From contig NZ_CP154857.1 of the NCBI RefSeq assembly GCF_039614715.1, positions 3,224,001 through 3,288,000 of the forward strand: DNA of 64,000 bases, in the 5' to 3' direction. The stretch is from Microbacterium sp. AZCO (GTDB lineage Bacteria; Actinomycetota; Actinomycetes; Actinomycetales; Microbacteriaceae). Both the position numbers and the translations under genes were made by a program. Shown here one piece after another: positions 1 to 10,848 of this stretch; the first letter of the stretch is position 1; each line of letters starts with the position of its first letter. The notes beneath the pieces were generated by a model. It searched no databases. It worked only from the letters and a program-made list of their open reading frames with translations, and was not told where the DNA came from.

Positions 1-3000
1 GCGTCGGCGGCGGCCGCCCCCGCGGGTCAGGCAGCAGCCCGGCGCGTCGCGCCGACGCTCGATGAACTCCTCGCACTCATCGGCGACGAGCTGCGCGACC
101 GCATCGCCTCGGCGGCGGCCACGCGCCGCAGCGGGCGGCGCACGAAGCCCGGCCGCCTCGTGATCTTCATCGACGAGGGGACGGATGCCGCGACCGCTCT
201 CCCCCGGCTCGATTCGGCGCTCGATCTCGCCGACCTCGGCATCACCGTCGTCCACGTCGTCGACGACCGCCTCAAAGAGCCCTCGGCCGTCACGGCCCGA
301 GTGACGGTCGAGGGCGGCACCGCGACGATCGAGACGCCCGGCACCCGCGAGGACGCCGTGCGCGGCATCCGTCCCGATCTCGTCTCGACAGAGCTGCTCG
401 AGGTCATCGCGCGGCCGCTCGCGGGTCTGCGGCTCACGCGCACGAGTGCGATCGACGCCCAGACGACCCTGGCGCCCGACGTCGCCGAGCTGCTCGGCAT
501 CGCCGATGTCGACGCGATCGATGTGCGCGCTGCCTGGCAGCCCCGCACGGCGGGCGACTTCCTCCGCGTGCCGATCGGCGTCGACGACCGCGGAGCGCCC
601 GTCCTCCTCGACCTCAAGGAGTCGGCGCAGCTCGGCATGGGACCGCACGGCATCTGCATCGGCGCGACGGGATCCGGCAAGAGCGAGCTGCTGCGCACGC
701 TCATCCTCGGCCTCGCCCTGACGCATTCGCCCGACGACCTGAGCATGATCCTCGTCGACTACAAGGGCGGCGCGGCATTCGCCCCCTTCGCGGGGCTGCC
801 TCACGTCGCGGGAATAATCGACAACCTCGCGGACGACCCGCAGCTCACGGAGCGAGCACGCGAGAGCATCCAGGGCGAGGTCATCCGACGCCAGCGTCTG
901 CTGAAGGACGCGGGGAACGCGGCATCCATCGGCCACTACCGCCAGCTGCGCCGCGAGCGGCCCGACCTGCCGGCGCTGCCACACCTGTTCCTCGTGATCG
1001 ACGAGTTCGGCGAGCTGCTGACGGCCGAGCCCGACTTCGTCGAGCTGCTCCTCACGATCGGGCGCATCGGACGCTCGATCGGCGTGCATCTGCTGCTCTC
1101 GAGCCAGCGGATCGAGGGCGGGCGGCTGCGCGGCCTCGACACGTACCTCTCGTACCGGATCGGCCTGCGGACGTTCTCGGAGTCGGAGTCGGCCGTCGTG
1201 CTCGACTCGCCCGACGCGTTCCATCTGCCCGCGATCCCGGGCTTCGGGTATCTCAAAGTCGACACGTCGGTGTACACGCGCTTCCGCGCGGGCTACGTGT
1301 CAGGCCCCGTCCCCGACCGCGCCGAAGCCGGTCCCGTACGGCTCGACGCGCCGCTCGTCCTGGAGCTGCCCGCGTACGACCGGGCACCCGAGCAGGACGA
1401 CGAGCCGGATCGTCCCGGCGAACCCGAGACACCGACCACCGGCCGGACCCTCGTGCAGGCGGCGACGTCCCGCCTCTCCCGCGGCGTCGCGCGCACGCGG
1501 CCGGTGTGGCTGCCGCCTCTTCCCACCGTCCTGACGCTCGGCGGCGTGCTGTCGGCGGCCGAAGGACAGGGCGGCGGACTGCACGCGCCCCTGGGCCTCC
1601 TCGACGACCCGACCCGCCAGCGGCAGGCGCCGTGGCTCCTCGACCTCACTCGGTCGGGCGGGCACATCTCGATCACGGGCGCGCCGCAGTCCGGCCGGTC
1701 CACGTTCCTGCGCACACTCGCGGCATCCCTCGCGTTCACGCACTCGCCGCGCGACGTCAGCGTGTACGGCATGGACCTCACGGGCGGGGGCCTCACCCGC
1801 ATCGAGCCGTTCCCGCACGTCGGCGGGGTCGCGACGCGCGGTCACCGCGAGCGCCTCACGCGCCTGCTCGAGGAGCTCACGGGCATGCTCGCGACGCGCG
1901 AGCGCGTCTTCCGCGAGCACGGCCTCGACTCCCTCGCCGAGATGCGCCGCCGGCACGCCGAGGGGCGCCTCCCCGACCTGCCGAGCGCCGACGTCGTGCT
2001 CCTCGTCGACGGGCTCGGGACGCTGCGGACCGACTTCGAAGACCTCGAGGCTCCGCTCGCGCAGCTGCTGGAGCGCGGTGGAAGCTTCGGCATCCACGTC
2101 GTCGTGACCCTGACCCGCTGGAACGAGCTGCGCCTCAACCTGCAGTCGCTCATCGGCACGCGCCTCGAGCTCAAGCTCAACGATCCCGCCGACTCGCAGG
2201 TCGCGCGCAAGCTCTCGTCGACCCTCCGCGCGGACGAGCCCGGCCGCGTGCTCACCGACGACAAGCTCTTCGCACAGGTCGCCCTGCCGCTCCTCGAAGA
2301 GGTCGACGACGCCGACATCGGCGAGGCCCTGGAGCGCATCGCCCGCGAGAGCGCCGAGCGCTGGGGCGGACCGGGGGCCGCGCCGATCCGCCTCCTGCCC
2401 GAGGAGCTCTCGCCGCTCGACCTCCCCGACGCACTCGACGAGCCCGACGAGATCCCCGTGGGTCTCCGGCAGGACACGATGCAGCCGATCCTGCTCGACC
2501 TCGCGAGCCGCGATCCGCACCTGCTCGTGCTCGGCGACGCGCGCTGCGGGAAGACGACGGTCCTCCGCGGCGTCGTGCAGGGAGCGATCGACCGGCACTC
2601 GCCCGAGGAGCTCGTCATCGGGCTCATGGACCCGCGCGGCGACCTCGCGGGCGACATTCCCGACGACTACCTCGGCGGCCACGCCACGTCGGGCCGCCAG
2701 GCTCGTCAGCTCGCCGAGTCGATCGCCGTCGAACTCGAGAAGCGCGTCGCCGACCGCTCCGTCGGCGGTCCGCGCATCCTCGTGATCGCCGACGACTTCG
2801 ACATTCTCGCGGCGGGCGGCGCCGAGCCCCTGAGGCCACTCCTGCCCTACCTCGCCTCGGCGCGCGACCTCCGGCTCGACGTCGTGATCGCGCGGCCGGT
2901 CGCGGGTGCGTCGCGCGCCATGTTCGACGTCGCGCTGCAGGGCGTGCGCGACACCGGCGGCACGGCGCTCATCATGTCGGGCGACCGTGCCGAGGGGCAG

Positions 3001-3321
3001 CTGCTCCCCAAGCTCTACGCCGAGCCGATGGTCGCGGGCCGCGGACGCCTCGCGCGCCGCGGCGAGCGTCCCGCGCTCGTGCAGATCGCGCATTTCCAGC
3101 CGACGGCGACGGATGCCGCGCCCTCCGCACTGACCGAGACCCCGACGTCACCCTTGCCCGTCGATGCGCCGGAGATGGCGGACCCGGCTGAGGCCGCGGC
3201 ATCCATCTCTCTCGTTGAAGCGCTCTCCCAGGAGCCGAGGATTTCCGCGATCGAACCCGACTCGCCCGCGACCGAGCCCGTTCATCTCACGCGGCGCAGG
3301 CGGCGCGAGGACGTCTCGTGA
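1..3321 (+). CDS. eccC: Type VII secretion FtsK/SpoIIIE ATPase EccC (5' truncated by window edge)
   Basis: The frame is open from base 1, so the gene begins outside the window; 1106 residues are visible. EccC is the membrane-anchored motor of actinobacterial type VII (ESX/WXG100) secretion. Three ATPase modules can be seen. The first has a perfect Walker A (GATGSGKSE, visible residues 221-229) and Walker B (LVIDEF, D334/E335), followed by SSQR. The second P-loop (GAPQSGRST, from residue 560) has Arg in place of the Walker lysine. The third (GDARCGKTT, from residue 845) keeps Lys. This one-active, one-degenerate, one-intact arrangement is usual for EccC. The N-terminal membrane segments are not in view. 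The stop overlaps a GTG of the next frame, but a better start lies further downstream. The family is clear; which ESX-like system it belongs to is not. Confidence 0.93.
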   Translation, partial: ASAAAAPAGQAAARRVAPTLDELLALIGDELRDRIASAAATRRSGRRTKPGRLVIFIDEGTDAATALPRLDSALDLADLGITVVHVVDDRLKEPSAVTARVTVEGGTATIETPGTREDAVRGIRPDLVSTELLEVIARPLAGLRLTRTSAIDAQTTLAPDVAELLGIADVDAIDVRAAWQPRTAGDFLRVPIGVDDRGAPVLLDLKESAQLGMGPHGICIGATGSGKSELLRTLILGLALTHSPDDLSMILVDYKGGAAFAPFAGLPHVAGIIDNLADDPQLTERARESIQGEVIRRQRLLKDAGNAASIGHYRQLRRERPDLPALPHLFLVIDEFGELLTAEPDFVELLLTIGRIGRSIGVHLLLSSQRIEGGRLRGLDTYLSYRIGLRTFSESESAVVLDSPDAFHLPAIPGFGYLKVDTSVYTRFRAGYVSGPVPDRAEAGPVRLDAPLVLELPAYDRAPEQDDEPDRPGEPETPTTGRTLVQAATSRLSRGVARTRPVWLPPLPTVLTLGGVLSAAEGQGGGLHAPLGLLDDPTRQRQAPWLLDLTRSGGHISITGAPQSGRSTFLRTLAASLAFTHSPRDVSVYGMDLTGGGLTRIEPFPHVGGVATRGHRERLTRLLEELTGMLATRERVFREHGLDSLAEMRRRHAEGRLPDLPSADVVLLVDGLGTLRTDFEDLEAPLAQLLERGGSFGIHVVVTLTRWNELRLNLQSLIGTRLELKLNDPADSQVARKLSSTLRADEPGRVLTDDKLFAQVALPLLEEVDDADIGEALERIARESAERWGGPGAAPIRLLPEELSPLDLPDALDEPDEIPVGLRQDTMQPILLDLASRDPHLLVLGDARCGKTTVLRGVVQGAIDRHSPEELVIGLMDPRGDLAGDIPDDYLGGHATSGRQARQLAESIAVELEKRVADRSVGGPRILVIADDFDILAAGGAEPLRPLLPYLASARDLRLDVVIARPVAGASRAMFDVALQGVRDTGGTALIMSGDRAEGQLLPKLYAEPMVAGRGRLARRGERPALVQIAHFQPTATDAAPSALTETPTSPLPVDAPEMADPAEAAASISLVEALSQEPRISAIEPDSPATEPVHLTRRRRREDVS

Positions 3322-3386
3322 AATTCCGCAATCCCGTATTCGGGGGACAGGCGGCCGCATGGAGGCCCGCACCGGAAGGTTCTGCG

Positions 3387-3881
3387 ATGAATGGCGAATT
3401 CGAGGCATGGGCGGCAGAGGCCGGGTACGAGGTCTTCCGCGAGCCTGATTCCATCGTGATCGCGTCGGTGAACGGCGGCGAGATCCGGTACGAGGTCACC
3501 GTCGCAGGAGAGGTCGTGACGGTTACTCGGGCTGAGCGCGCTGAGGATCCTGCCCCGCAGCTTCGGTCGACGGACGTGCTCGACGCGGAACGCTATCTCA
3601 CGGCTCAGTTGGGGATCGACCTGCGCTCCCGGCGTGAGCTTCCCCGGCTCTCGTTCCCCTATGAGCCGGAAGATGCGGCCCCAGGCTTCCACTTCGAGAA
3701 GCTCGACGGAGGGTGGGCGACGCTCCTCCGGTCGAGCGGCGAGATCATTCCCGCCGCGCTCAAGGACACGTCCATGAACCCCGTGGTGCGGTTCTCCTAT
3801 TACGTCGATGCGAGCACGGAAGAGATCCGCCGCTCGTTCGCCGACCCTTCGGGCGCGCCGCTCTTCACCTTCGTGGTGTGA
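3387..3881 (+). CDS. Small protein of unknown function downstream of eccC (possible immunity-type protein)
   Basis: I chose the ATG at 3387 because GGAAGG stands about 6 nt upstream; it gives 164 residues. A GTG at 3318 overlapping the eccC stop would add 23 residues but has no Shine-Dalgarno. The protein is acidic and soluble with no signal peptide or membrane segment. It starts with a WAAEAGYEVFRE stretch and has an IRYEVTV...TVTRAER stretch that looks like paired beta strands. The general shape and place next to a type VII ATPase resemble small immunity proteins (Imm61-like was considered), but I cannot confirm any family. Codon use is like that of its neighbours. Confidence 0.6.
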   Translation: MNGEFEAWAAEAGYEVFREPDSIVIASVNGGEIRYEVTVAGEVVTVTRAERAEDPAPQLRSTDVLDAERYLTAQLGIDLRSRRELPRLSFPYEPEDAAPGFHFEKLDGGWATLLRSSGEIIPAALKDTSMNPVVRFSYYVDASTEEIRRSFADPSGAPLFTFVV

Positions 3882-3995
3882 TGTGATCGCGATCGGCGAT
3901 GGCGACCGGATCAACCCCATGGTCCCGAGCGGGCATCTCAGCGGCGATCGTCGCGTTCAACTCGTCGTCGAATCTGGCCCAGTCAGGAGGAATGG

Positions 3996-4385
3996 ATGCC
4001 GCGCAGCAGCGTCGCATTGACCCCCACGCCGCTGAGCGGCGACGTGATCGTGGCGGCGGCCGGTCAGGTCCAGGAGCAGCATCCCGACCTCGAGGCCCTC
4101 GAAGCACGCGCGGTCGACAACGGCGCAGTCCTGCAGATCGTCGCGGACGACGAAGTGGTGCTGTCGGTCCTGCGGCCCCGGATGCTCCCGACCCTCGACG
4201 AGGTCGGACGCCTCCTGCCGACCATCGACGCGCCCGCCGAGACCAAGTGGTGGACCGACGCCTACACGCCCTGGCAGCCCGCCGGGGCGGTCGGCGTGGC
4301 GATCCTCGAAGCGGCGGCCGAGGCATCCGGTGGTCTTGTCGTTCACCAGGGACTCGCACCCGCCCGCCGGGCAAGCGCCGACTGA
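3996..4385 (+). CDS. Hypothetical protein (129 aa)
   Basis: AGGAGG at 3985-3990 precedes two ATGs; the one at 3996 has proper spacing (5 nt) and opens the longer frame, whereas the ATG at 3992 is too close. The 129-residue product is cytoplasmic, with a VLSVLRPRMLP stretch and a WWTDAYTPW tryptophan-rich segment near residues 85-95. I do not recognise the family. Third-position G/C bias supports real coding. A second coding-like stretch follows in another frame (4330-4566), so the gene may have been disrupted near its 3' end. Confidence 0.55.
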   Translation: MPRSSVALTPTPLSGDVIVAAAGQVQEQHPDLEALEARAVDNGAVLQIVADDEVVLSVLRPRMLPTLDEVGRLLPTIDAPAETKWWTDAYTPWQPAGAVGVAILEAAAEASGGLVVHQGLAPARRASAD

Positions 4386-4566
4386 CGTCAGCGCGAGGTG
4401 CGCGAAGGCACGCCGGAGCAGCACGCCGGAGCAGCACGCCCTCGTCGCGTTCGCAGCCGTCCACGGCGTGGCGACCCTGGCCACCGACGACCTGCTCGAC
4501 GGCGTGCCCTGGCAGGCCGCCGCCGATTCCACGATCGAGTTCGTCCGGCGCGGCCTCGCCCCCTGA
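4330..4566 (+). pseudogene. Coding remnant overlapping the end of the preceding gene
   Basis: From about 4425 to the TGA at 4566 this frame has strong third-position G/C bias and a protein-like sequence (EQHALVAFAAVHGVATLATDDLLDG in two pieces, ending FVRRGLAP). The first 30 codons look like out-of-frame readthrough and no Shine-Dalgarno precedes the GTG at 4330. A 13-bp tandem repeat at 4408-4440 sits at the apparent join. The simplest reading is a C-terminal fragment of a second small gene, or of the preceding gene after a frameshift. Function unknown. Confidence 0.35.
4408..4440. repeat. 13-bp tandem repeat, 2.5 copies
   Basis: GCACGCCGGAGCA occurs at 4408-4420 and 4421-4433, followed by seven more bases of a third copy (4434-4440). 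It lies at the junction between the 129-residue gene and the coding remnant. It could be the scar of replication slippage that caused the frame change. Confidence 0.8.
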
Positions 4567-4590
4567 GCTGCGGCGCCACCCCCGGGAGAG

Positions 4591-4683
4591 CTGCAGTTTC
4601 CTGCGAGCGCGGCACTACGCGGTCCGAGCGCTGCAGTTTCCTGCGAGCGCGCCGTCGCGCGACGCAGCGGTCGCAGGAAACTG
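4591..4683. repeat. Intergenic repeat: 20-bp direct repeat (40-bp period) plus inverted copy
   Basis: CTGCAGTTTCCTGCGAGCGC is found exactly at 4591-4610 and 4631-4650. Its core CAGTTTCCTGCGA recurs in inverted orientation (TCGCAGGAAACTG) at 4671-4683, so either left copy can pair with it (loop 24 or 64 nt). It lies between the 3' ends of two convergent units, downstream of glyS, where a hairpin could stop transcription from both sides. There is no T-tract. Confidence 0.8.
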
Positions 4684-4720
4684 GCGCGCTCGCGCGGCGC
4701 ACGGCCGCGGACGACGGAGG

Positions 4721-6106
4721 TCAGGCCCCGCGCAGGCGCTCCCCGAGGAAGCGCTCGAGGCCCTCGAGCGGCACGCGCTCCTGGCCCATCGTGTCGCGGT
4801 CGCGGACCGTCGCGGCCTGGTCGTCGAGCGAGTCGAAGTCGACCGTGATGCAGAAGGGCGTGCCGATCTCGTCCTGGCGACGGTAGCGGCGGCCGATGGC
4901 GCCGGCGTCGTCGAAGTCGACGCTCCAGTGGCCGCGGAGGTCGTCGGCGAGCTTGCGGGCGACGGGCGAGAGGTTCTCGTTGCGCGACAGCGGGAGCACG
5001 GCTGCCTTCACCGGGGCGAGGCGCGGGTCGAGCTTCAGGACAGTGCGGGTGTCGAAGCCGCCCTTCGCGTTGGGCGCCTGCTCCTCGTGATACGCGTCGA
5101 CGAGGAACGCCATCATCGAGCGCGTGAGGCCGAAGGAGGGCTCGATGACGTACGGGATGTACTTCTCGCCCGACGCCTGGTCGAAGTACGACAGGCTCTG
5201 CCCGGACGCCTCGGAGTGCGAGCCGAGGTCGTAGTCGGTGCGGTTGGCGACGCCCATGAGCTCGCCCCACTCCTTGCCCGCGAAGCCGAAGCGGTACTCG
5301 ATGTCGATCGTCCCGTCGGAGTAGTGCGCGCGATCCTCTTCGGGCACGTCGAAGCGGCGCATGTTGGCCGGGTCGATCCCGAGGTCGACGAACCAGTTCC
5401 AGCACTCCTCGACCCAGTGCTCGAACCACTCCTGCGCCTCAGCCGGCGGAACGAAGTACTCGATCTCCATCTGCTCGAACTCGCGCGTGCGGAAGATGAA
5501 GTTGCCCGGCGTGATCTCGTTGCGGAACGCCTTGCCGACCTGGCCGATGCCGAACGGCGGCTTCTTGCGCGAGGCCGTCACGACGTTCGTGAAGTTCACG
5601 AAGATGCCCTGGGCCGTCTCTGGGCGCAGGAAGTGCAGGCCCGACTCGTCGTCGACGACACCGAGGTAGGTCTTGACCAGGCCCGAGAAGGCCTTCGGCT
5701 CGGTGTACTGGCCCTTCGTGCCGCAGTTGGGGCACGGCACGTCGGCCAGCCCGTTCTCGGCCGTGCGGCCCTTACGTGCTTCGAAGTCCTCGATGAGGTT
5801 GTCGGCGCGGAAACGCTTGTGGCAGTTGAGGCACTCGACGAGGGGGTCGGTGAAGGTCGCGACGTGACCGGATGCCTCCCACACGCGCTTCGGCAGGATC
5901 ACCGACGAGTCGAGGCCGACCATGTCGCCGCGACCACGCACGAACGTCTGCCACCACTGGCGGCGGATGTTCTCTTTGAGCTCTGTGCCCAGGGGACCGT
6001 AGTCCCACGCCGAGCGGGATCCGCCGTAGATCTCCCCCGCCTGGAAGACGAACCCGCGGTGACGGGCGAGGGCGGTGACTTTGTCGAGGCGGGACTGCTC
6101 GGCCAC
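4721..6106 (-). CDS. glyS: Glycyl-tRNA synthetase (class II, alpha2 type)
   Basis: This enzyme charges tRNA-Gly with glycine. The GTG at 6106, preceded by GGAG at proper spacing, gives 461 residues, the normal length for actinobacterial homodimeric GlyRS; the open frame extends further upstream but has no family similarity. The N-terminus ([14 protein letters not shown], then SAWDYGPLG) is the class II motif 1 region of GlyRS. Paired CLNCH and CPNCG motifs form the usual zinc knuckle. [13 protein letters not shown] and SHEASGQ are family signatures. It is a housekeeping gene, divergent from the surface-protein gene and followed by the repeat at 4591-4683. Confidence 0.95.
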   Translation of the reverse strand: MAEQSRLDKVTALARHRGFVFQAGEIYGGSRSAWDYGPLGTELKENIRRQWWQTFVRGRGDMVGLDSSVILPKRVWEASGHVATFTDPLVECLNCHKRFRADNLIEDFEARKGRTAENGLADVPCPNCGTKGQYTEPKAFSGLVKTYLGVVDDESGLHFLRPETAQGIFVNFTNVVTASRKKPPFGIGQVGKAFRNEITPGNFIFRTREFEQMEIEYFVPPAEAQEWFEHWVEECWNWFVDLGIDPANMRRFDVPEEDRAHYSDGTIDIEYRFGFAGKEWGELMGVANRTDYDLGSHSEASGQSLSYFDQASGEKYIPYVIEPSFGLTRSMMAFLVDAYHEEQAPNAKGGFDTRTVLKLDPRLAPVKAAVLPLSRNENLSPVARKLADDLRGHWSVDFDDAGAIGRRYRRQDEIGTPFCITVDFDSLDDQAATVRDRDTMGQERVPLEGLERFLGERLRGA

Positions 6107-6305
6107 GGTGGCTCCAATGGTCGGGATCGTGCGGGGGATTCGCGGAATCGCGGGAAGCCGCGTCAAGCCGCGGCATCCGTCAATCCTAGTCGTCCGCGTT
6201 CCGTCGACCAGTGTTCGGAGCCCTCCGCACTCTGTTGCCGACCGCCGCTCGTGTGGTTGACTGCGCACAAGACCCGACGGCTCGAGTGTTCCGAGAAAGG
6301 CTGCC

Positions 6306-9300
6306 GTGACTCGCACTTCGCCCCGGGCTGCAGGGCGCACCCTCAGGATGGCAGTGGCGATCGCACTGGTGGTGAGCGGGCTCGGCGCGGTGGCGCTCCC
6401 CGCAGCAGCCGACCCACCCGTCGGCGGCTCGCCGGTGGTCGCCGAGACGTTCACCGGCTCCTCGGTGCCAGACCCCGCGTGGACGGTGCAAGGCGCGGCG
6501 TGTCTGACGGGCGCGCCGACGGGGGCGGCGCCGCCTGCCGGAGGCGCCCAGATCCCGTCCTGCCAGAACCATGCCGTCGGCCCTGTGCCGACAGCGGGCG
6601 TGACGCCCGGCTACCTTCAGCTCACCGATGCACAGGGCAATCAGGCGGGAAGTGCCCTCTACAACCGGCCGATCCCCGCCACCGCCGGCATCTCGGTCAC
6701 GTTCGAGCAGTACCAGTACGGAGGGAACGGCGCCGACGGCATCGGGTTCTTCCTAGTGGACGGATCGACCTCGCTGACGGCGACGGGCGGCCTCGGAGGC
6801 AGCCTCGGATACGCGCAGCGCTTCGGCGAGCCGGGCGTGGTCGGCGGATACCTCGGCGTGGGTCTCGACGCCTACGGCAACTACTACGACGACGGGGAGA
6901 ACCGCGGAGCCGGGTGCCCGGCCGGTCAGAGGTCGCCGACCACCGCGACGGGCGCCATCGCGCCGAATGTGATCACCCTGCGCGGGCCGGGCTCCGGGAC
7001 GACCGGGTACTGCTGGCTCGACTCGACCGTGCCGAAGCCCATCACGAACCCGACGAAGCCGGGAACCAGCCTGAACGGAGGCTCAGGGACCCTCCGCGCG
7101 GCCAGCCTCTCCGCCTCCCTCCGCACTGTGAACGTGCAGGTGACCCCGGTCACCGGCGCGCAGCCGATTCCGCGGGTCATCGTGCAGGTTCAGTACACCC
7201 CCGGCGGCCCTTGGGTCACGGAGCTCGACATCCCTGCGCCGCAGTTCCCGCCCACGACGTACAAGCTGGGTTTCTCGGCATCCACCGGCGGCCAGAACGA
7301 CGTGCACCTGATCCGCACCGTGGCGGTTCAGACGGTGCTTCCGCTGGACGAGCTGAACGTGGAGAAGCAGGTCGATCAGACCGGCGCTCCCCTGCCGGCC
7401 GTCATCACCGCCGGCACCGTGATCCCCTACCAGTACACCGTCACCAACAGCGGTGCCCCCGTCTCGGCGCTGTCGATCGCCGACGACCGGATCCCGAGCG
7501 GCATCGTCTGCCAGGCGACGGCGCTCACCACGGCGCCGGATCCGGGGTCCACGACAACCTGCCGAGGCAGCTACACCGTCACCGCCGCCGACGTCGCGGC
7601 AGGAACCGTGGTCAACACGGCGACGGCCAACGCGACCTCCTCGCTCGGCTCCCCGGTCACGACGGCTCCCGTGAGCGTCACGGTGCCACTCACCTCGTCG
7701 ATCGCCCTCACCAAGAGCGTGCAGACGGCACCGCCGTATCGCGTCGGCCAGCAGGTGACCTACACCTACACGGTCACCAACACCGGCGACAGCGTGCTCC
7801 GAGGCCCCGTCATCACCGACAACCGCATCCCGGTCTCCGCGATCTCGTGCGCGAGCGGCGTCGTGGCGCCCGGCGGCAACGTCGTCTGCACCGGGCGCTA
7901 CACCGTCGCGGCCGGTGACATCGGCGCGGACGGCCGCATCGTGAACACCGCCACGGTCGCAGCGCGCACGGCGATCGGCCAGCAGGTCACCTCGGCACCC
8001 GCCCAGGCTGCCATCCCCGTCGCGACCGACGTCGCCGTCACGAAGACGATCGACAACCCCGCGCCGCTCGTGGGCCAGAACGTGACGTTCACCGTCACGG
8101 CCACCGGCAACGGCCCGGCCACGGCGACCAACGTCGTGGTGACCGACGTCATCCCGACCGGCTCGAACGGTCCGGTCGTCTACGTCTCCTCGACGACGTC
8201 CGCGGGGACCGCCTACGATCCGGCGACCGGCCGATGGACGATTCCCTCCCTGCCGCCGGGGACGACCGTCAGACTCACGATCACGGTCACGGTGAACACC
8301 ACGTCGCCGTACACGAACAGCGCCGCTCGGACGAGCACCGACCAGCCCGACCGCAACTCCTCGAACGACAGCGCGGCGGCCTCGATCAACCCCACAAGGC
8401 CCACGATGGACATCTCGGTCGCGAAGTCCGTCGATCGAAGGACGGTCCCTCTCGGCGGCTCGGCGATCTTCACGGTCGTCGCCACGAACAACGGTCCCTT
8501 CTCCGGCACCGGCGTGCTCGTCAGCGACCTCCTGCCGAGCGGCCTGACGTTCGACGCGGCGGCCTCGGGCGGCGACGGGACGTACGATCCGACGACGGGT
8601 GTGTGGAACATCGGAGCGCTGGCCGTCGGTCAGTCGGCCACGCGAAGGATCGCCGTCACCGCGAGCACGCTCGGCACCTACACCAACCTCGCAGCCCTCG
8701 CGGGCATACCGTCGCCCGCCGACATCAACTCCGCCAACAACGCCTCCTCGGCGAGCATCGAGGTCGTGCTGCCCACGTCGGATCTCGCGGTCGTGAAGGG
8801 CGCGTTCCCCAACTCGGCCGTCGTCGGCGAAGACGTCACGTACCAGCTCACCGCGAGCAATCTCGGGCCGGACGCAGCGAGCAACGTGACAGTCACCGAC
8901 CTCTTCCCGCCGGGCATCACGGTCCTCAGCGCGACGGCGACCAGGGGAAACATCAGCGCCGACGGCACCACCTGGACGATCGGTTCACTCGGTGTCGGCG
9001 AGCAGGGCGTGACGGCGACGGTGACGGCGCGCATCGACGCCCCCGGCACGCAGGTGAACACGGCGACCATCGACTCGGCGCAGGTGATCGACCCGGACGA
9101 GTCGAACAACTCGTCGTCTGCGGCGGTGGTCTCGGGCGAGCCCGACCTCGACATCGCGGTGGGTAAGAGCGTCTCGGTCCCGTCCGGCGCCTCACCGAAC
9201 GCCGTGCCCCTGGGCGAGGACGTCGTCTTCACCCTCACGGCCGCCAACGACGCGGGCGGTGTGGCGGCGACCGATCTGGTGGTGACAGACCAGCTTCCGG

Positions 9301-10847
9301 CCGGATTCACCTTCGTCTCCAGCGCGGGCGACGGCGCCTTCGACCCCGTGACAGGCAGCTGGACGATCCCGTCGGTCGCTGCAGGCGGTACGGCGCAGCG
9401 CACGATCACGGCGCGGGTGACCGCTCCTGGCAGCTACGTCAACATCGCGAGCCTGGCCTCTGTCACGCAGAACGACAGCAACCCGTCCAACAACAGCGGA
9501 AGCGCCACCGTGACCGCGGTCGTGCTCTCCAACGTGAGCATCTCCAAGTCGGTCGTGGTTCCGCCGGGGGCACGACCCGGCGATGTCGTGAGATACACCA
9601 TCGCCGTGTCGAACGCCGGGCCCAACGACGCCACGGGCGTCGTGGCCCGGGATCCCCTTCTGGTCCCGGCGGTGATCGAGAACCTCACCGTCGACACGGG
9701 GACCTACGATCCCGCGTCCCGTGTGTGGAGCATCGGCGACCTCGCCGACGGCGCCACGGCGACGATGTTCGTCGACATCCGCCTGACCCGGATCGGCGTC
9801 ACCCGCAACACCGTCGCGATCACCGGCATAGACCAATCCGACCCCGACCAGAACAACAACACAGCGGTGGCCGATCTCGTCATACCCGCCGCGGACATCG
9901 CACTGACGAAGACCGTCGACAAGCCCCAGGCGTACGTCGGCGACGCAGTGACCTTCACGGTCGGGGTGTGGAACTACGGCCCGAACCCCGCTGGTCCGGT
10001 GGTCGTCGACGACATGTTGCCCGTCGGGCTCACCTTCGTCTCGGCCAGCGCCTCGGCCGGTTCGTACGACCCCGCGACCGGAGAGTGGACACTCCCCGAC
10101 CTCGCGCCCGCGAACCCGCCGGCGCCGGATCCGCAGGAGACGCTGACGATCGTCGCCAGGGTCGACGCCGAGGGCGTCCTGACGAATACGGCGTCGTCGG
10201 ATCGGGCCGCGCCAGCGGTCTTCGATCCGGATCCGACGAACGACTCGGCCTCCGTCCCCGTGACGGCATCGGTGATGCCGGCTGAGCTCCATGTGACCAA
10301 GAGCGTCGATCCCGCCTCGGTGCAGGTGGGTGGGGCAGTGACGTACACGATCGGCGTGTCCAACTCGGGACCCGCCGATGCGGCGGACGTCGAGCTGCTG
10401 GACACATTCCCCGACGGTCTGACGCCGACGGGCACCTCGACCGCGGGGTGCGCCATCCTGGCGAGCACACTGAGCTGCGATCTCGGCACCCTCGGGGTGG
10501 GTGAGAGCGTCGACGTCGTCGTCACGGCCGTCGCGAGCACGACCGGTGAGATCGTCAACTCGGCCTCGGCCTCGTCGTCCACACCGCTCACCGCGGGATC
10601 CACGGTCACCGCCTCCGCGGTCATCACCGCCGTCAGCGCGCCCCAGCCCCCCGACGGGGGCACTCCCCCCGATGGGGGTGCTCCCTCCGGCGGCGGGGCT
10701 CCCCCCGGCGGCGGCTCGTCGCCCCTGCCGGCGACGGGTGGGGGCGGTGCGGGGCAGGCGCCTCTCGTCGCGGTGCTGCTGGTGGCGTCGGGCCTGCTGC
10801 TGGCGGGCTGGCGCCGTCACCGGCGTTCCGACCGCGCCCCCCTCTGA
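6306..10847 (+). CDS. LPxTG-anchored surface protein with lectin-like domain and nine DUF11 repeats
   Basis: The GTG at 6306 follows an AAAGG-type ribosome site. The 1513-residue product starts with a signal peptide (basic residues, a hydrophobic core, then LPAAADPP around residues 36-43). Residues about 45-340 resemble an L-type (legume) lectin fold: [21 protein letters not shown] followed by [14 protein letters not shown]. Nine DUF11/isopeptide-type beta domains of roughly 120 residues follow, each starting with a (S/T)KSVD-like strand and carrying a VTDxLPxG turn. A Pro/Gly linker precedes LPATG, a hydrophobic helix and a basic tail, the classic sortase signal. Likely role: a long cell-wall stalk presenting a carbohydrate-binding head. 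It runs convergently into the next gene with only 1 bp between stops. Confidence 0.9.
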   Translation: MTRTSPRAAGRTLRMAVAIALVVSGLGAVALPAAADPPVGGSPVVAETFTGSSVPDPAWTVQGAACLTGAPTGAAPPAGGAQIPSCQNHAVGPVPTAGVTPGYLQLTDAQGNQAGSALYNRPIPATAGISVTFEQYQYGGNGADGIGFFLVDGSTSLTATGGLGGSLGYAQRFGEPGVVGGYLGVGLDAYGNYYDDGENRGAGCPAGQRSPTTATGAIAPNVITLRGPGSGTTGYCWLDSTVPKPITNPTKPGTSLNGGSGTLRAASLSASLRTVNVQVTPVTGAQPIPRVIVQVQYTPGGPWVTELDIPAPQFPPTTYKLGFSASTGGQNDVHLIRTVAVQTVLPLDELNVEKQVDQTGAPLPAVITAGTVIPYQYTVTNSGAPVSALSIADDRIPSGIVCQATALTTAPDPGSTTTCRGSYTVTAADVAAGTVVNTATANATSSLGSPVTTAPVSVTVPLTSSIALTKSVQTAPPYRVGQQVTYTYTVTNTGDSVLRGPVITDNRIPVSAISCASGVVAPGGNVVCTGRYTVAAGDIGADGRIVNTATVAARTAIGQQVTSAPAQAAIPVATDVAVTKTIDNPAPLVGQNVTFTVTATGNGPATATNVVVTDVIPTGSNGPVVYVSSTTSAGTAYDPATGRWTIPSLPPGTTVRLTITVTVNTTSPYTNSAARTSTDQPDRNSSNDSAAASINPTRPTMDISVAKSVDRRTVPLGGSAIFTVVATNNGPFSGTGVLVSDLLPSGLTFDAAASGGDGTYDPTTGVWNIGALAVGQSATRRIAVTASTLGTYTNLAALAGIPSPADINSANNASSASIEVVLPTSDLAVVKGAFPNSAVVGEDVTYQLTASNLGPDAASNVTVTDLFPPGITVLSATATRGNISADGTTWTIGSLGVGEQGVTATVTARIDAPGTQVNTATIDSAQVIDPDESNNSSSAAVVSGEPDLDIAVGKSVSVPSGASPNAVPLGEDVVFTLTAANDAGGVAATDLVVTDQLPAGFTFVSSAGDGAFDPVTGSWTIPSVAAGGTAQRTITARVTAPGSYVNIASLASVTQNDSNPSNNSGSATVTAVVLSNVSISKSVVVPPGARPGDVVRYTIAVSNAGPNDATGVVARDPLLVPAVIENLTVDTGTYDPASRVWSIGDLADGATATMFVDIRLTRIGVTRNTVAITGIDQSDPDQNNNTAVADLVIPAADIALTKTVDKPQAYVGDAVTFTVGVWNYGPNPAGPVVVDDMLPVGLTFVSASASAGSYDPATGEWTLPDLAPANPPAPDPQETLTIVARVDAEGVLTNTASSDRAAPAVFDPDPTNDSASVPVTASVMPAELHVTKSVDPASVQVGGAVTYTIGVSNSGPADAADVELLDTFPDGLTPTGTSTAGCAILASTLSCDLGTLGVGESVDVVVTAVASTTGEIVNSASASSSTPLTAGSTVTASAVITAVSAPQPPDGGTPPDGGAPSGGGAPPGGGSSPLPATGGGGAGQAPLVAVLLVASGLLLAGWRRHRRSDRAPL

Positions 10848-10848
10848 T

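Noticed and set aside
4721..6454. 577-residue version of glycyl-tRNA synthetase
   Set aside because: The first 116 codons have no similarity to the family and run into the divergent gene; the GTG at 6106 has a ribosome site and gives the usual length.
3899..7918. Plus-strand open frame of 1339 codons across glyS
   Set aside because: It runs antisense to glyS and out of frame with the surface-protein gene; its composition is Arg/Ala/Gly-rich without domains.
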